This document shows positions 20,091-32,020 of a stretch of DNA of 64,000 bases, in pieces (positions within the stretch are counted from its first letter, which is position 1; each line of letters begins with the position of its first letter). Location of the stretch: NCBI GenBank assembly GCA_963070105.1, contig OY718803.1:9529823-9593822 (forward strand), given 5' to 3'. A model generated the notes under the pieces. That model saw only the letters and a program-made list of their open reading frames with translations, did no database searches and had not been told where the DNA came from. The position numbers and the translations under genes are program-made. This DNA comes from Litomosoides sigmodontis. Its lineage: Eukaryota; Nematoda; Chromadorea; Rhabditida; Onchocercidae.

Positions 20091-20319
20091 AACATTGTTT
20101 AGGAGTCATCGTAGAAAGGACGTTGCACGGTACATGTCGATCACGTTTCAATATTGCTTAGGAGTCATCGTAGAACGGACGCTGCACGGCACACGTCGAT
20201 CACGTTTCCTTCAACATTGCATGCGAGCAGGTGCTTTTGCAACTTGCATTCCTTCAATAACAATCCACCGATCGCTGGATGCAGCACAACCATACCTACA
20301 CGATGCGGATGAGGTCGTC

Positions 20320-20426
20320 GGTTTAATTACCCAAGTTTGAGGTAATTGAGTGTTTCGGCCCAGAGTTTCGGCTTCTGTGGCTTGAAGAAAAATTTTGGAA
20401 CGTCCTGCTATATAGCGGGACAACAT
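20320..20426 (+). ncRNA. sls-1: SL1 RNA
   Basis: Class 336, promoter CTG, stem A. Confidence 0.96.
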
Positions 20427-20596
20427 AATATTGCTTAGGAGTCATCGTAGAACGGACGCTGCACGATACACGTCGATCACGTTTCCTTCAACATTGCATG
20501 CGAGCAGGTGCTTTTGCAACTTGCATTCCTTCAATAACAATCCACCGATCGCTGGATGCAGCACAACCATAACCACACGATGCGGATGAGGTCGTC

Positions 20597-20703
20597 GGTT
20601 TAATTACCCAAGTTTGAGGTAATTGAGTGTTTCGGCCCAGAGTTTCGGCTTCTGTGGCTTGAAGAAAAATTTTGGAACGTCCTGCTATATAGCGGGGCAA
20701 CAT
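20597..20703 (+). ncRNA. sls-1: SL1 RNA
   Basis: Class 277, promoter ACG, stem G; followed by the AACACTG/GAGTTATCG markers. Confidence 0.96.
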
Positions 20704-20932
20704 AACACTGCTTAGGAGTCATCGTAGAACGGACGTTGCACGGCACACGTCGATCACGTTTCAATATTGCTTAGGAGTTATCGTAGAACGGACGCTGCAC
20801 GGCACACGTCGATCACGTTTCCTTCAACATTGCATGCGAGCAGGTGCTTTTGCAACTTGCATTCCTTCAATAACAATCCACCGATCGCTGGATGCAGCAC
20901 AACCATACCTACACGATGCGGATGAGGTCGTC

Positions 20933-21039
20933 GGTTTAATTACCCAAGTTTGAGGTAATTGAGTGTTTCGGCCCAGAGTTTCGGCTTCTGTGGCTTGAAG
21001 AAAAATTTTGGAACGTCCTGCTATATAGCGGGACAACAT
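20933..21039 (+). ncRNA. sls-1: SL1 RNA
   Basis: Class 336, promoter CTG, stem A. Confidence 0.96.
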
Positions 21040-21209
21040 AATATTGCTTAGGAGTCATCGTAGAACGGACGCTGCACGATACACGTCGATCACGTTTCCT
21101 TCAACATTGCATGCGAGCAGGTGCTTTTGCAACTTGCATTCCTTCAATAACAATCCACCGATCGCTGGATGCAGCACAACCATAACCACACGATGCGCAT
21201 GAGGTCGTC

Positions 21210-21316
21210 GGTTTAATTACCCAAGTTTGAGGTAATTGAGTGTTTCGGCCCAGAGTTTCGGCTTCTGTGGCTTGAAGAAAAATTTTGGAACGTCCTGCTA
21301 TATAGCGGGGCAACAT
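21210..21316 (+). ncRNA. sls-1: SL1 RNA
   Basis: Class 277, promoter ACC, stem G. Confidence 0.96.
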
Positions 21317-21545
21317 AACATTGCTTAGGAGTCATCGTAGAAAGGACGTTGCACGGTACATGTCGATCACGTTTCAATATTGCTTAGGAGTCATCGTAGA
21401 ACGGACGCTGCACGGCACACGTCGATCACGTTTCCTTCAACATTGCATGCGAGCAGGTGCTTTTGCAACTTGCATTCCTTCAATAACAATCCACCGATCG
21501 CTGGATGCAGCACAACCATACCTACACGATGCGGATGAGGTCGTC

Positions 21546-21652
21546 GGTTTAATTACCCAAGTTTGAGGTAATTGAGTGTTTCGGCCCAGAGTTTCGGCTT
21601 CTGTGGCTTGAAGAAAAATTTTGGAACGTCCTGCTATATAGCGGGACAACAT
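21546..21652 (+). ncRNA. sls-1: SL1 RNA
   Basis: Class 336, promoter CTG, stem A. Confidence 0.96.
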
Positions 21653-21822
21653 AATATTGCTTAGGAGTCATCGTAGAACGGACGCTGCACGATACACGTC
21701 GATCACGTTTCCTTCAACATTGCATGCGAGCAGGTGCTTTTGCAACTTGCATTCCTTCAATAACAATCCACCGATCGCTGGATGCAGCACAACCATAACC
21801 ACACGATGCGCATGAGGTCGTC

Positions 21823-21929
21823 GGTTTAATTACCCAAGTTTGAGGTAATTGAGTGTTTCGGCCCAGAGTTTCGGCTTCTGTGGCTTGAAGAAAAATTTTG
21901 GAACGTCCTGCTATATAGCGGGACAACAT
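21823..21929 (+). ncRNA. sls-1: SL1 RNA
   Basis: Class 277, promoter ACC, stem A. Confidence 0.96.
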
Positions 21930-22158
21930 AATATTGCTTAGGAGTCATCGTAGAACGGACGTTGCACGGCACACGTCGATCACGTTTCAATATTGCTTAG
22001 GAGTCATCGTAGAACGGACGCTGCACGGCACACGTCGATCACGTTTCCTTCAACATTGCATGCGAGCAGGTGCTTTTGCAACTTGCATTCCTTCAATAAC
22101 AATCCACCGATCGCTGGATGCAGCACAACCATACCTACACGATGCGGATGAGGTCGTC

Positions 22159-22265
22159 GGTTTAATTACCCAAGTTTGAGGTAATTGAGTGTTTCGGCCC
22201 AGAGTTTCGGCTTCTGTGGCTTGAAGAAAAATTTTGGAACGTCCTGCTATATAGCGGGGCAACAT
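22159..22265 (+). ncRNA. sls-1: SL1 RNA
   Basis: Class 336, promoter CTG, stem G. Confidence 0.96.
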
Positions 22266-22440
22266 AACATTGCTTAGGAGTCATCGTAGAACGGACGCTG
22301 CACGATACATGTTGATCACGTTTCCGTCAAGATGATATGCCAACGTGGGACACTAAATAGTGATTACAAAATGGCGGTATTACAAAGGAAAAGGGCGGTA
22401 GTACAAAAGGAATGTTATCTAGCCATTTAACGACGTAAGT

Positions 22441-22559
22441 GCCTACGACCATACCACGTTGAAAGCACGACATCTCGTCCGATCTGTCAAGTTAAGCAAC
22501 GTTGGGCCTGGTTAGTACTTGGATCGGAGACGGCCTGGGAATCCCAGGTGTTGTAGACA
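22441..22559 (+). rRNA. 5S rRNA: 5S rRNA
   Basis: C2/gcc haplotype. It ends a long SL1-only run that starts at 17414. Confidence 0.97.
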
Positions 22560-22655
22560 TCGTTTTTTGATTTTCCATCTAGTACTCCTGCGATAGCAAT
22601 CCACCGATCGCTGGATGCAGCACAACCATAACTACACGATGCGCATGAGGTCGTC

Positions 22656-22762
22656 GGTTTAATTACCCAAGTTTGAGGTAATTGAGTGTTTCGGCCCAGA
22701 GTTTCGGCTTCTGTGGCTTGAAGAAAAATTTTGGAACGTCCTGCTATATAGCGGGGCAACAT
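22656..22762 (+). ncRNA. sls-1: SL1 RNA
   Basis: Class 497, promoter ATC, stem G. Confidence 0.96.
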
Positions 22763-22959
22763 AACATTGCTTAGGAGTCATCGTAGAACGGACGTTGCAC
22801 GGCACACGTCGATCACGTTTCAATATTGCTTAGGAGTCATCGTAGAACGGACGCTGCACGGCACACGTCGATCACGTTTCCTTCAACATTCCTTCAATAG
22901 CAATCCACCGATCGCTGGATGCAGCACAACCATAACTACACGATGCGGATGAGGTCGTC

Positions 22960-23066
22960 GGTTTAATTACCCAAGTTTGAGGTAATTGAGTGTTTCGGCC
23001 CAGAGTTTCGGCTTCTGTGGCTTGAAGAAAAATTTTGGAACGTCCTGCTATATAGCGGGGCAACAT
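22960..23066 (+). ncRNA. sls-1: SL1 RNA
   Basis: Class 304, promoter ATG, stem G. Confidence 0.96.
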
Positions 23067-23241
23067 AACATTGCTTAGGAGTCATCGTAGAACGGACGCT
23101 GCACGATACATGTTGATCACGTTTCCGTCAAGATGATATGCCAACGTGGGACACTAAATAGTGATTACAAAATGGCGGTATTACAAAGGAAAAGGGCGGT
23201 AGTACAAAAGGAATGTTATCTAGCCATTTAACGACGTAAGT

Positions 23242-23360
23242 GCCTACGACCATACCACGTTGAAAGCACGACATCTCGTCCGATCTGTCAAGTTAAGCAA
23301 CGTTGGGCCTGGTTAGTACTTGGATCGGAGACGGCCTGGGAATCCCAGGTGTTGTAGACA
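23242..23360 (+). rRNA. 5S rRNA: 5S rRNA
   Basis: C2/gcc haplotype. Only one SL1 (22960) separates it from a previous 5S unit. Confidence 0.97.
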
Positions 23361-23456
23361 TCGTTTTTTGATTTTCCATCTAGTACTCCTGCGATAGCAA
23401 TCCACCGATCGCTGGATGCAGCACAACCATAACTACACGATGCGCATGAGGTCGTC

Positions 23457-23563
23457 GGTTTAATTACCCAAGTTTGAGGTAATTGAGTGTTTCGGCCCAG
23501 AGTTTCGGCTTCTGTGGCTTGAAGAAAAATTTTGGAACGTCCTGCTATATAGCGGGACAACAT
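23457..23563 (+). ncRNA. sls-1: SL1 RNA
   Basis: Class 497, promoter ATC, stem A. Confidence 0.96.
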
Positions 23564-23792
23564 AATATTGCTTAGGAGTCATCGTAGAACGGACGTTGCA
23601 CGGTACATGTCGATCACGTTTCAATATTGCTTAGGAGTCATCGTAGAACGGACGCTGCACGGCACACGTCGATCACGTTTCCTTCAACATTGCATGCGAG
23701 CAGGTGCTTTTGCAACTTGCATTCCTTCAATAACAATCCACCGATCGCTGGATGCAGCACAACCATACCTACACGATGCGGATGAGGTCGTC

Positions 23793-23899
23793 GGTTTAAT
23801 TACCCAAGTTTGAGGTAATTGAGTGTTTCGGCCCAGAGTTTCGGCTTCTGTGGCTTGAAGAAAAATTTTGGAACGTCCTGCTATATAGCGGGACAACAT
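23793..23899 (+). ncRNA. sls-1: SL1 RNA
   Basis: Class 336, promoter CTG, stem A. Confidence 0.96.
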
Positions 23900-24128
23900 A
23901 ATATTGCTTAGGAGTCATCGTAGAACGGACGTTGCACGGCACACGTCGATCACGTTTCAATATTGCTTAGGAGTCATCGTAGAACGGACGCTGCACGGCA
24001 CACGTCGATCACGTTTCCTTCAACATTGCATGCGAGCAGGTGCTTTTGCAACTTGCATTCCTTCAATAACAATCCACCGATCGCTGGATGCAGCACAACC
24101 ATACCTACACGATGCGGATGAGGTCGTC

Positions 24129-24235
24129 GGTTTAATTACCCAAGTTTGAGGTAATTGAGTGTTTCGGCCCAGAGTTTCGGCTTCTGTGGCTTGAAGAAAA
24201 ATTTTGGAACGTCCTGCTATATAGCGGGGCAACAT
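24129..24235 (+). ncRNA. sls-1: SL1 RNA
   Basis: Class 336, promoter CTG, stem G. Confidence 0.96.
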
Positions 24236-24410
24236 AACATTGTTTAGGAGTCATCGTAGAAAGGACGTTGCACGGTACATGTCGATCACGTTTCCGTCAA
24301 GATGATATGCCAACGTGGGACACTAAATAGTGATTACAAAATGGCGGTATTACAAAGGAAAAGGGCGGTAGTACAAAAGGAATGTTATCTAGCCATTTAA
24401 CGACGTAAGT

Positions 24411-24529
24411 GTCTACGACCATACCACGTTGAAAGCACGACATCTCGTCCGATCTGTCAAGTTAAGCAACGTTGGGCCTGGTTAGTACTTGGATCGGAGA
24501 CGGCCTGGGAATCCCAGGTGTTGTAGACA
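24411..24529 (+). rRNA. 5S rRNA: 5S rRNA, T2 variant
   Basis: T2/gcc haplotype, same as 44974 and 58451. Confidence 0.97.
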
Positions 24530-24625
24530 TCGTTTTTTGATTTTCCATCTAGTACTCCTGCGATAGCAATCCACCGATCGCTGGATGCAGCACAACCATA
24601 ACTACACGATGCGCATGAGGTCGTC

Positions 24626-24732
24626 GGTTTAATTACCCAAGTTTGAGGTAATTGAGTGTTTCGGCCCAGAGTTTCGGCTTCTGTGGCTTGAAGAAAAATT
24701 TTGGAACGTCCTGCTATATAGCGGGGCAACAT
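24626..24732 (+). ncRNA. sls-1: SL1 RNA
   Basis: Class 497, promoter ATC, stem G. Confidence 0.96.
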
Positions 24733-24961
24733 AACATTGCTTAGGAGTCATCGTAGAAAGGACGTTGCACGGTACATGTCGATCACGTTTCAATATTGCT
24801 TAGGAGTCATCGTAGAACGGACGCTGCACGGCACACGTCGATCACGTTTCCTTCAACATTGCATGCGAGCAGGTGCTTTTGCAACTTGCATTCCTTCAAT
24901 AACAATCCACCGATCGCTGGATGCAGCACAACCATACCTACACGATGCGGATGAGGTCGTC

Positions 24962-25068
24962 GGTTTAATTACCCAAGTTTGAGGTAATTGAGTGTTTCGG
25001 CCCAGAGTTTCGGCTTCTGTGGCTTGAAGAAAAATTTTGGAACGTCCTGCTATATAGCGGGGCAACAT
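24962..25068 (+). ncRNA. sls-1: SL1 RNA
   Basis: Class 336, promoter CTG, stem G. Confidence 0.96.
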
Positions 25069-25243
25069 AACATTGTTTAGGAGTCATCGTAGAAAGGACG
25101 TTGCACGGTACATGTCGATCACGTTTCCGTCAAGATGATATGCGAACGTGGGACACTAAATAGTGATTACAAAATGGCGGTATTACAAAGGAAAAGGGCG
25201 GTAGTACAAAAGGAATGTTATCTAGCCATTTAACGACGTAAGT

Positions 25244-25362
25244 GTCTACGACCATACCACGTTGAAAGCACGACATCTCGTCCGATCTGTCAAGTTAAGC
25301 AACGTTGGGCCTGGTTAGTACTTGGATCGGAGACGGCCTGGGAATCCCAGGTGTTGTAGACA
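25244..25362 (+). rRNA. 5S rRNA: 5S rRNA, T2 variant
   Basis: T2/gcg haplotype. Confidence 0.97.
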
Positions 25363-25458
25363 TCGTTTTTTGATTTTCCATCTAGTACTCCTGCGATAGC
25401 AATCCACCGATCGCTGGATGCAGCACAACCATAACTACACGATGCGCATGAGGTCGTC

Positions 25459-25565
25459 GGTTTAATTACCCAAGTTTGAGGTAATTGAGTGTTTCGGCCC
25501 AGAGTTTCGGCTTCTGTGGCTTGAAGAAAAATTTTGGAACGTCCTGCTATATAGCGGGACAACAT
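25459..25565 (+). ncRNA. sls-1: SL1 RNA
   Basis: Class 497, promoter ATC, stem A. Confidence 0.96.
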
Positions 25566-25794
25566 AATATTGCTTAGGAGTCATCGTAGAACGGACGCTG
25601 CACGATACACGTCGATCACGTTTCAATATTGCTTAGGAGTCATCGTAGAACGGACGCTGCACGGCACACGTCGATCACGTTTCCTTCAACATTGCATGCG
25701 AGCAGGTGCTTTTGCAACTTGCATTCCTTCAATAACAATCCACCGATCGCTGGATGCAGCACAACCATAACCACACGATGCGCATGAGGTCGTC

Positions 25795-25901
25795 GGTTTA
25801 ATTACCCAAGTTTGAGGTAATTGAGTGTTTCGGCCCAGAGTTTCGGCTTCTGTGGCTTGAAGAAAAATTTTGGAACGTCCTGCTATATAGCGGGACAACA
25901 T
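25795..25901 (+). ncRNA. sls-1: SL1 RNA
   Basis: Class 336, promoter ACC, stem A; GAACCGACG marker follows. Confidence 0.96.
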
Positions 25902-26130
25902 AATATTGCTTAGGAGTCATCGTAGAACCGACGTTGCACGGCACACGTCGATCACGTTTCAATATTGCTTAGGAGTCATCGTAGAACGGACGCTGCACGG
26001 CACACGTCGATCACGTTTCCTTCAACATTGCATGCGAGCAGGTGCTTTTGCAACTTGCATTCCTTCAATAACAATCCACCGATCGCTGGATGCAGCACAA
26101 CCATACCTACACGATGCGGATGAGGTCGTC

Positions 26131-26237
26131 GGTTTAATTACCCAAGTTTGAGGTAATTGAGTGTTTCGGCCCAGAGTTTCGGCTTCTGTGGCTTGAAGAA
26201 AAATTTTGGAACGTCCTGCTATATAGCGGGGCAACAT
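26131..26237 (+). ncRNA. sls-1: SL1 RNA
   Basis: Class 336, promoter CTG, stem G. Confidence 0.96.
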
Positions 26238-26434
26238 AACATTGTTTAGGAGTCATCGTAGAAAGGACGTTGCACGGTACATGTCGATCACGTTTCAATA
26301 TTGCTTAGGAGTCATCGTAGAACGGACGCTGCACGGCACACGTCGATCACGTTTCCTTCAACATTCCTTCAATAACAATCCACCGATCGCTGGATGCAGC
26401 ACAACCATACCTACACGATGCGGATGAGGTCGTC

Positions 26435-26541
26435 GGTTTAATTACCCAAGTTTGAGGTAATTGAGTGTTTCGGCCCAGAGTTTCGGCTTCTGTGGCTTGA
26501 AGAAAAATTTTGGAACGTCCTGCTATATAGCGGGACAACAT
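26435..26541 (+). ncRNA. sls-1: SL1 RNA
   Basis: Class 304, promoter CTG, stem A. Confidence 0.96.
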
Positions 26542-26716
26542 AATATTGCTTAGGAGTCATCGTAGAACGGACGCTGCACGATACATGTTGATCACGTTTC
26601 CGTCAAGATGATATGCCAACGTGGGACACTAAATAGTGATTACAAAATGGCGGTATTACAAAGGAAAAGGGCGGTAGTACAAAAGGAATGTTATCTAGCC
26701 ATTTAACGACGTAAGT

Positions 26717-26835
26717 GCCTACGACCATACCACGTTGAAAGCACGACATCTCGTCCGATCTGTCAAGTTAAGCAACGTTGGGCCTGGTTAGTACTTGGAT
26801 CGGAGACGGCCTGGGAATCCCAGGTGTTGTAGACA
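26717..26835 (+). rRNA. 5S rRNA: 5S rRNA
   Basis: C2/gcc haplotype. Confidence 0.97.
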
Positions 26836-26931
26836 TCGTTTTTTGATTTTCCATCTAGTACTCCTGCGATAGCAATCCACCGATCGCTGGATGCAGCACA
26901 ACCATAACTACACGATGCGCATGAGGTCGTC

Positions 26932-27038
26932 GGTTTAATTACCCAAGTTTGAGGTAATTGAGTGTTTCGGCCCAGAGTTTCGGCTTCTGTGGCTTGAAGA
27001 AAAATTTTGGAACGTCCTGCTATATAGCGGGACAACAT
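26932..27038 (+). ncRNA. sls-1: SL1 RNA
   Basis: Class 497, promoter ATC, stem A. Confidence 0.96.
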
Positions 27039-27267
27039 AATATTGCTTAGGAGTCATCGTAGAACGGACGTTGCACGGTACATGTCGATCACGTTTCAAT
27101 ATTGCTTAGGAGTCATCGTAGAACGGACGCTGCACGGCACACGTCGATCACGTTTCCTTCAACATTGCATGCGAGCAGGTGCTTTTGCAACTTGCATTCC
27201 TTCAATAACAATCCACCGATCGCTGGATGCAGCACAACCATACCTACACGATGCGGATGAGGTCGTC

Positions 27268-27374
27268 GGTTTAATTACCCAAGTTTGAGGTAATTGAGTG
27301 TTTCGGCCCAGAGTTTCGGCTTCTGTGGCTTGAAGAAAAATTTTGGAACGTCCTGCTATATAGCGGGGCAACAT
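27268..27374 (+). ncRNA. sls-1: SL1 RNA
   Basis: Class 336, promoter CTG, stem G. Confidence 0.96.
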
Positions 27375-27603
27375 AACATTGTTTAGGAGTCATCGTAGAA
27401 AGGACGTTGCACGGTACATGTCGATCACGTTTCAATATTGCTTAGGAGTCATCGTAGAACGGACGCTGCACGGCACACGTCGATCACGTTTCCTTCAACA
27501 TTGCATGCGAGCAGGTGCTTTTGCAACTTGCATTCCTTCAATAACAATCCACCGATCGCTGGATGCAGCACAACCATACCTACACGATGCGGATGAGGTC
27601 GTC

Positions 27604-27710
27604 GGTTTAATTACCCAAGTTTGAGGTAATTGAGTGTTTCGGCCCAGAGTTTCGGCTTCTGTGGCTTGAAGAAAAATTTTGGAACGTCCTGCTATATAGC
27701 GGGACAACAT
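27604..27710 (+). ncRNA. sls-1: SL1 RNA
   Basis: Class 336, promoter CTG, stem A. Confidence 0.96.
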
Positions 27711-27880
27711 AATATTGCTTAGGAGTCATCGTAGAACGGACGCTGCACGATACACGTCGATCACGTTTCCTTCAACATTGCATGCGAGCAGGTGCTTTTG
27801 CAACTTGCATTCCTTCAATAACAATCCACCGATCGCTGGATGCAGCACAACCATAACCACACGATGCGGATGAGGTCGTC

Positions 27881-27987
27881 GGTTTAATTACCCAAGTTTG
27901 AGGTAATTGAGTGTTTCGGCCCAGAGTTTCGGCTTCTGTGGCTTGAAGAAAAATTTTGGAACGTCCTGCTATATAGCGGGGCAACAT
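27881..27987 (+). ncRNA. sls-1: SL1 RNA
   Basis: Class 277, promoter ACG, stem G; followed by the AACACTG/GAGTTATCG markers. Confidence 0.96.
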
Positions 27988-28216
27988 AACACTGCTTAGG
28001 AGTCATCGTAGAACGGACGTTGCACGGCACACGTCGATCACGTTTCAATATTGCTTAGGAGTTATCGTAGAACGGACGCTGCACGGCACACGTCGATCAC
28101 GTTTCCTTCAACATTGCATGCGAGCAGGTGCTTTTGCAACTTGCATTCCTTCAATAACAATCCACCGATCGCTGGATGCAGCACAACCATACCTACACGA
28201 TGCGGATGAGGTCGTC

Positions 28217-28323
28217 GGTTTAATTACCCAAGTTTGAGGTAATTGAGTGTTTCGGCCCAGAGTTTCGGCTTCTGTGGCTTGAAGAAAAATTTTGGAACGT
28301 CCTGCTATATAGCGGGACAACAT
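28217..28323 (+). ncRNA. sls-1: SL1 RNA
   Basis: Class 336, promoter CTG, stem A. Confidence 0.96.
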
Positions 28324-28493
28324 AATATTGCTTAGGAGTCATCGTAGAACGGACGCTGCACGATACACGTCGATCACGTTTCCTTCAACATTGCATGCGA
28401 GCAGGTGCTTTTGCAACTTGCATTCCTTCAATAACAATCCACCGATCGCTGGATGCAGCACAACCATAACCACACGATGCGCATGAGGTCGTC

Positions 28494-28600
28494 GGTTTAA
28501 TTACCCAAGTTTGAGGTAATTGAGTGTTTCGGCCCAGAGTTTCGGCTTCTGTGGCTTGAAGAAAAATTTTGGAACGTCCTGCTATATAGCGGGGCAACAT
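28494..28600 (+). ncRNA. sls-1: SL1 RNA
   Basis: Class 277, promoter ACC, stem G. Confidence 0.96.
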
Positions 28601-28829
28601 AACATTGCTTAGGAGTCATCGTAGAAAGGACGTTGCACGGTACATGTCGATCACGTTTCAATATTGCTTAGGAGTCATCGTAGAACGGACGCTGCACGGC
28701 ACACGTCGATCACGTTTCCTTCAACATTGCATGCGAGCAGGTGCTTTTGCAACTTGCATTCCTTCAATAACAATCCACCGATCGCTGGATGCAGCACAAC
28801 CATACCTACACGATGCGGATGAGGTCGTC

Positions 28830-28936
28830 GGTTTAATTACCCAAGTTTGAGGTAATTGAGTGTTTCGGCCCAGAGTTTCGGCTTCTGTGGCTTGAAGAAA
28901 AATTTTGGAACGTCCTGCTATATAGCGGGACAACAT
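28830..28936 (+). ncRNA. sls-1: SL1 RNA
   Basis: Class 336, promoter CTG, stem A. Confidence 0.96.
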
Positions 28937-29074
28937 AATATTGCTTAGGAGTCATCGTAGAACGGACGCTGCACGATACACGTCGATCACGTTTCCTTCA
29001 ACATTCCTTCAATAGCAATCCACCGATCGCTGGATGCAGCACAACCATAACTACACGATGCGGATGAGGTCGTC

Positions 29075-29181
29075 GGTTTAATTACCCAAGTTTGAGGTAA
29101 TTGAGTGTTTCGGCCCAGAGTTTCGGCTTCTGTGGCTTGAAGAAAAATTTTGGAACGTCCTGCTATATAGCGGGGCAACAT
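29075..29181 (+). ncRNA. sls-1: SL1 RNA
   Basis: Class 245 (shortest unit: one sub-repeat, no 32-bp element), promoter ATG, stem G. Confidence 0.96.
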
Positions 29182-29378
29182 AACATTGTTTAGGAGTCAT
29201 CGTAGAAAGGACGTTGCACGGTACATGTCGATCACGTTTCAATATTGCTTAGGAGTCATCGTAGAACGGACGCTGCACGGCACACGTCGATCACGTTTCC
29301 TTCAACATTCCTTCAATAACAATCCACCGATCGCTGGATGCAGCACAACCATACCTACACGATGCGGATGAGGTCGTC

Positions 29379-29485
29379 GGTTTAATTACCCAAGTTTGAG
29401 GTAATTGAGTGTTTCGGCCCAGAGTTTCGGCTTCTGTGGCTTGAAGAAAAATTTTGGAACGTCCTGCTATATAGCGGGGCAACAT
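29379..29485 (+). ncRNA. sls-1: SL1 RNA
   Basis: Class 304, promoter CTG, stem G. Confidence 0.96.
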
Positions 29486-29660
29486 AACATTGTTTAGGAG
29501 TCATCGTAGAAAGGACGTTGCACGGTACATGTCGATCACGTTTCCGTCAAGATGATATGCGAACGTGGGACACTAAATAGTGATTACAAAATGGCGGTAT
29601 TACAAAGGAAAAGGGCGGTAGTACAAAAGGAATGTTATCTAGCCATTTAACGACGTAAGT

Positions 29661-29779
29661 GTCTACGACCATACCACGTTGAAAGCACGACATCTCGTCC
29701 GATCTGTCAAGTTAAGCAACGTTGGGCCTGGTTAGTACTTGGATCGGAGACGGCCTGGGAATCCCAGGTGTTGTAGACA
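29661..29779 (+). rRNA. 5S rRNA: 5S rRNA, T2 variant
   Basis: T2/gcg haplotype; matches the last 5S of the window at 63701. Confidence 0.97.
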
Positions 29780-29875
29780 TCGTTTTTTGATTTTCCATCT
29801 AGTACTCCTGCGATAGCAATCCACCGATCGCTGGATGCAGCACAACCATAACTACACGATGCGCATGAGGTCGTC

Positions 29876-29982
29876 GGTTTAATTACCCAAGTTTGAGGTA
29901 ATTGAGTGTTTCGGCCCAGAGTTTCGGCTTCTGTGGCTTGAAGAAAAATTTTGGAACGTCCTGCTATATAGCGGGACAACAT
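29876..29982 (+). ncRNA. sls-1: SL1 RNA
   Basis: Class 497, promoter ATC, stem A. Confidence 0.96.
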
Positions 29983-30211
29983 AATATTGCTTAGGAGTCA
30001 TCGTAGAACGGACGCTGCACGATACACGTCGATCACGTTTCAATATTGCTTAGGAGTCATCGTAGAACGGACGCTGCACGGCACACGTCGATCACGTTTC
30101 CTTCAACATTGCATGCGAGCAGGTGCTTTTGCAACTTGCATTCCTTCAATAACAATCCACCGATCGCTGGATGCAGCACAACCATAACCACACGATGCGC
30201 ATGAGGTCGTC

Positions 30212-30318
30212 GGTTTAATTACCCAAGTTTGAGGTAATTGAGTGTTTCGGCCCAGAGTTTCGGCTTCTGTGGCTTGAAGAAAAATTTTGGAACGTCCTGC
30301 TATATAGCGGGACAACAT
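30212..30318 (+). ncRNA. sls-1: SL1 RNA
   Basis: Class 336, promoter ACC, stem A; GAACCGACG marker follows. Confidence 0.96.
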
Positions 30319-30547
30319 AATATTGCTTAGGAGTCATCGTAGAACCGACGTTGCACGGCACACGTCGATCACGTTTCAATATTGCTTAGGAGTCATCGTA
30401 GAACGGACGCTGCACGGCACACGTCGATCACGTTTCCTTCAACATTGCATGCGAGCAGGTGCTTTTGCAACTTGCATTCCTTCAATAACAATCCACCGAT
30501 CGCTGGATGCAGCACAACCATACCTACACGATGCGGATGAGGTCGTC

Positions 30548-30654
30548 GGTTTAATTACCCAAGTTTGAGGTAATTGAGTGTTTCGGCCCAGAGTTTCGGC
30601 TTCTGTGGCTTGAAGAAAAATTTTGGAACGTCCTGCTATATAGCGGGGCAACAT
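30548..30654 (+). ncRNA. sls-1: SL1 RNA
   Basis: Class 336, promoter CTG, stem G. Confidence 0.96.
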
Positions 30655-30851
30655 AACATTGTTTAGGAGTCATCGTAGAAAGGACGTTGCACGGTACATG
30701 TCGATCACGTTTCAATATTGCTTAGGAGTCATCGTAGAACGGACGCTGCACGGCACACGTCGATCACGTTTCCTTCAACATTCCTTCAATAACAATCCAC
30801 CGATCGCTGGATGCAGCACAACCATACCTACACGATGCGGATGAGGTCGTC

Positions 30852-30958
30852 GGTTTAATTACCCAAGTTTGAGGTAATTGAGTGTTTCGGCCCAGAGTTT
30901 CGGCTTCTGTGGCTTGAAGAAAAATTTTGGAACGTCCTGCTATATAGCGGGGCAACAT
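30852..30958 (+). ncRNA. sls-1: SL1 RNA
   Basis: Class 304, promoter CTG, stem G. Confidence 0.96.
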
Positions 30959-31187
30959 AACATTGTTTAGGAGTCATCGTAGAAAGGACGTTGCACGGTA
31001 CATGTCGATCACGTTTCAATATTGCTTAGGAGTCATCGTAGAACGGACGCTGCACGGCACACGTCGATCACGTTTCCTTCAACATTGCATGCGAGCAGGT
31101 GCTTTTGCAACTTGCATTCCTTCAATAACAATCCACCGATCGCTGGATGCAGCACAACCATAACCACACGATGCGCATGAGGTCGTC

Positions 31188-31294
31188 GGTTTAATTACCC
31201 AAGTTTGAGGTAATTGAGTGTTTCGGCCCAGAGTTTCGGCTTCTGTGGCTTGAAGAAAAATTTTGGAACGTCCTGCTATATAGCGGGGCAACAT
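31188..31294 (+). ncRNA. sls-1: SL1 RNA
   Basis: Class 336, promoter ACC, stem G. Confidence 0.96.
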
Positions 31295-31523
31295 AACATT
31301 GCTTAGGAGTCATCGTAGAAAGGACGTTGCACGGTACATGTCGATCACGTTTCAATATTGCTTAGGAGTCATCGTAGAACGGACGCTGCACGGCACACGT
31401 CGATCACGTTTCCTTCAACATTGCATGCGAGCAGGTGCTTTTGCAACTTGCATTCCTTCAATAACAATCCACCGATCGCTGGATGCAGCACAACCATACC
31501 TACACGATGCGGATGAGGTCGTC

Positions 31524-31630
31524 GGTTTAATTACCCAAGTTTGAGGTAATTGAGTGTTTCGGCCCAGAGTTTCGGCTTCTGTGGCTTGAAGAAAAATTTT
31601 GGAACGTCCTGCTATATAGCGGGGCAACAT
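31524..31630 (+). ncRNA. sls-1: SL1 RNA
   Basis: Class 336, promoter CTG, stem G. Confidence 0.96.
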
Positions 31631-31805
31631 AACATTGTTTAGGAGTCATCGTAGAAAGGACGTTGCACGGTACATGTCGATCACGTTTCCGTCAAGATGA
31701 TATGCCAACGTGGGACACTAAATAGTGATTACAAAATGGCGGTATTACAAAGGAAAAGGGCGGTAGTACAAAAGGAATGTTATCTAGCCATTTAACGACG
31801 TAAGT

Positions 31806-31924
31806 GTCTATGACCATACCACGTTGAAAGCACGACATCTCGTCCGATCTGTCAAGTTAAGCAACGTTGGGCCTGGTTAGTACTTGGATCGGAGACGGCC
31901 TGGGAATCCCAGGTGTTGTAGACA
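31806..31924 (+). rRNA. 5S rRNA: 5S rRNA, T2 variant with C6T
   Basis: T2/gcc haplotype with a further private change, C to T at residue 6 (31811). In helix I this turns a C-G pair into U-G, which the fold should tolerate. Confidence 0.96.
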
Positions 31925-32020
31925 TCGTTTTTTGATTTTCCATCTAGTACTCCTGCGATAGCAATCCACCGATCGCTGGATGCAGCACAACCATAACTAC
32001 ACGATGCGCATGAGGTCGTC

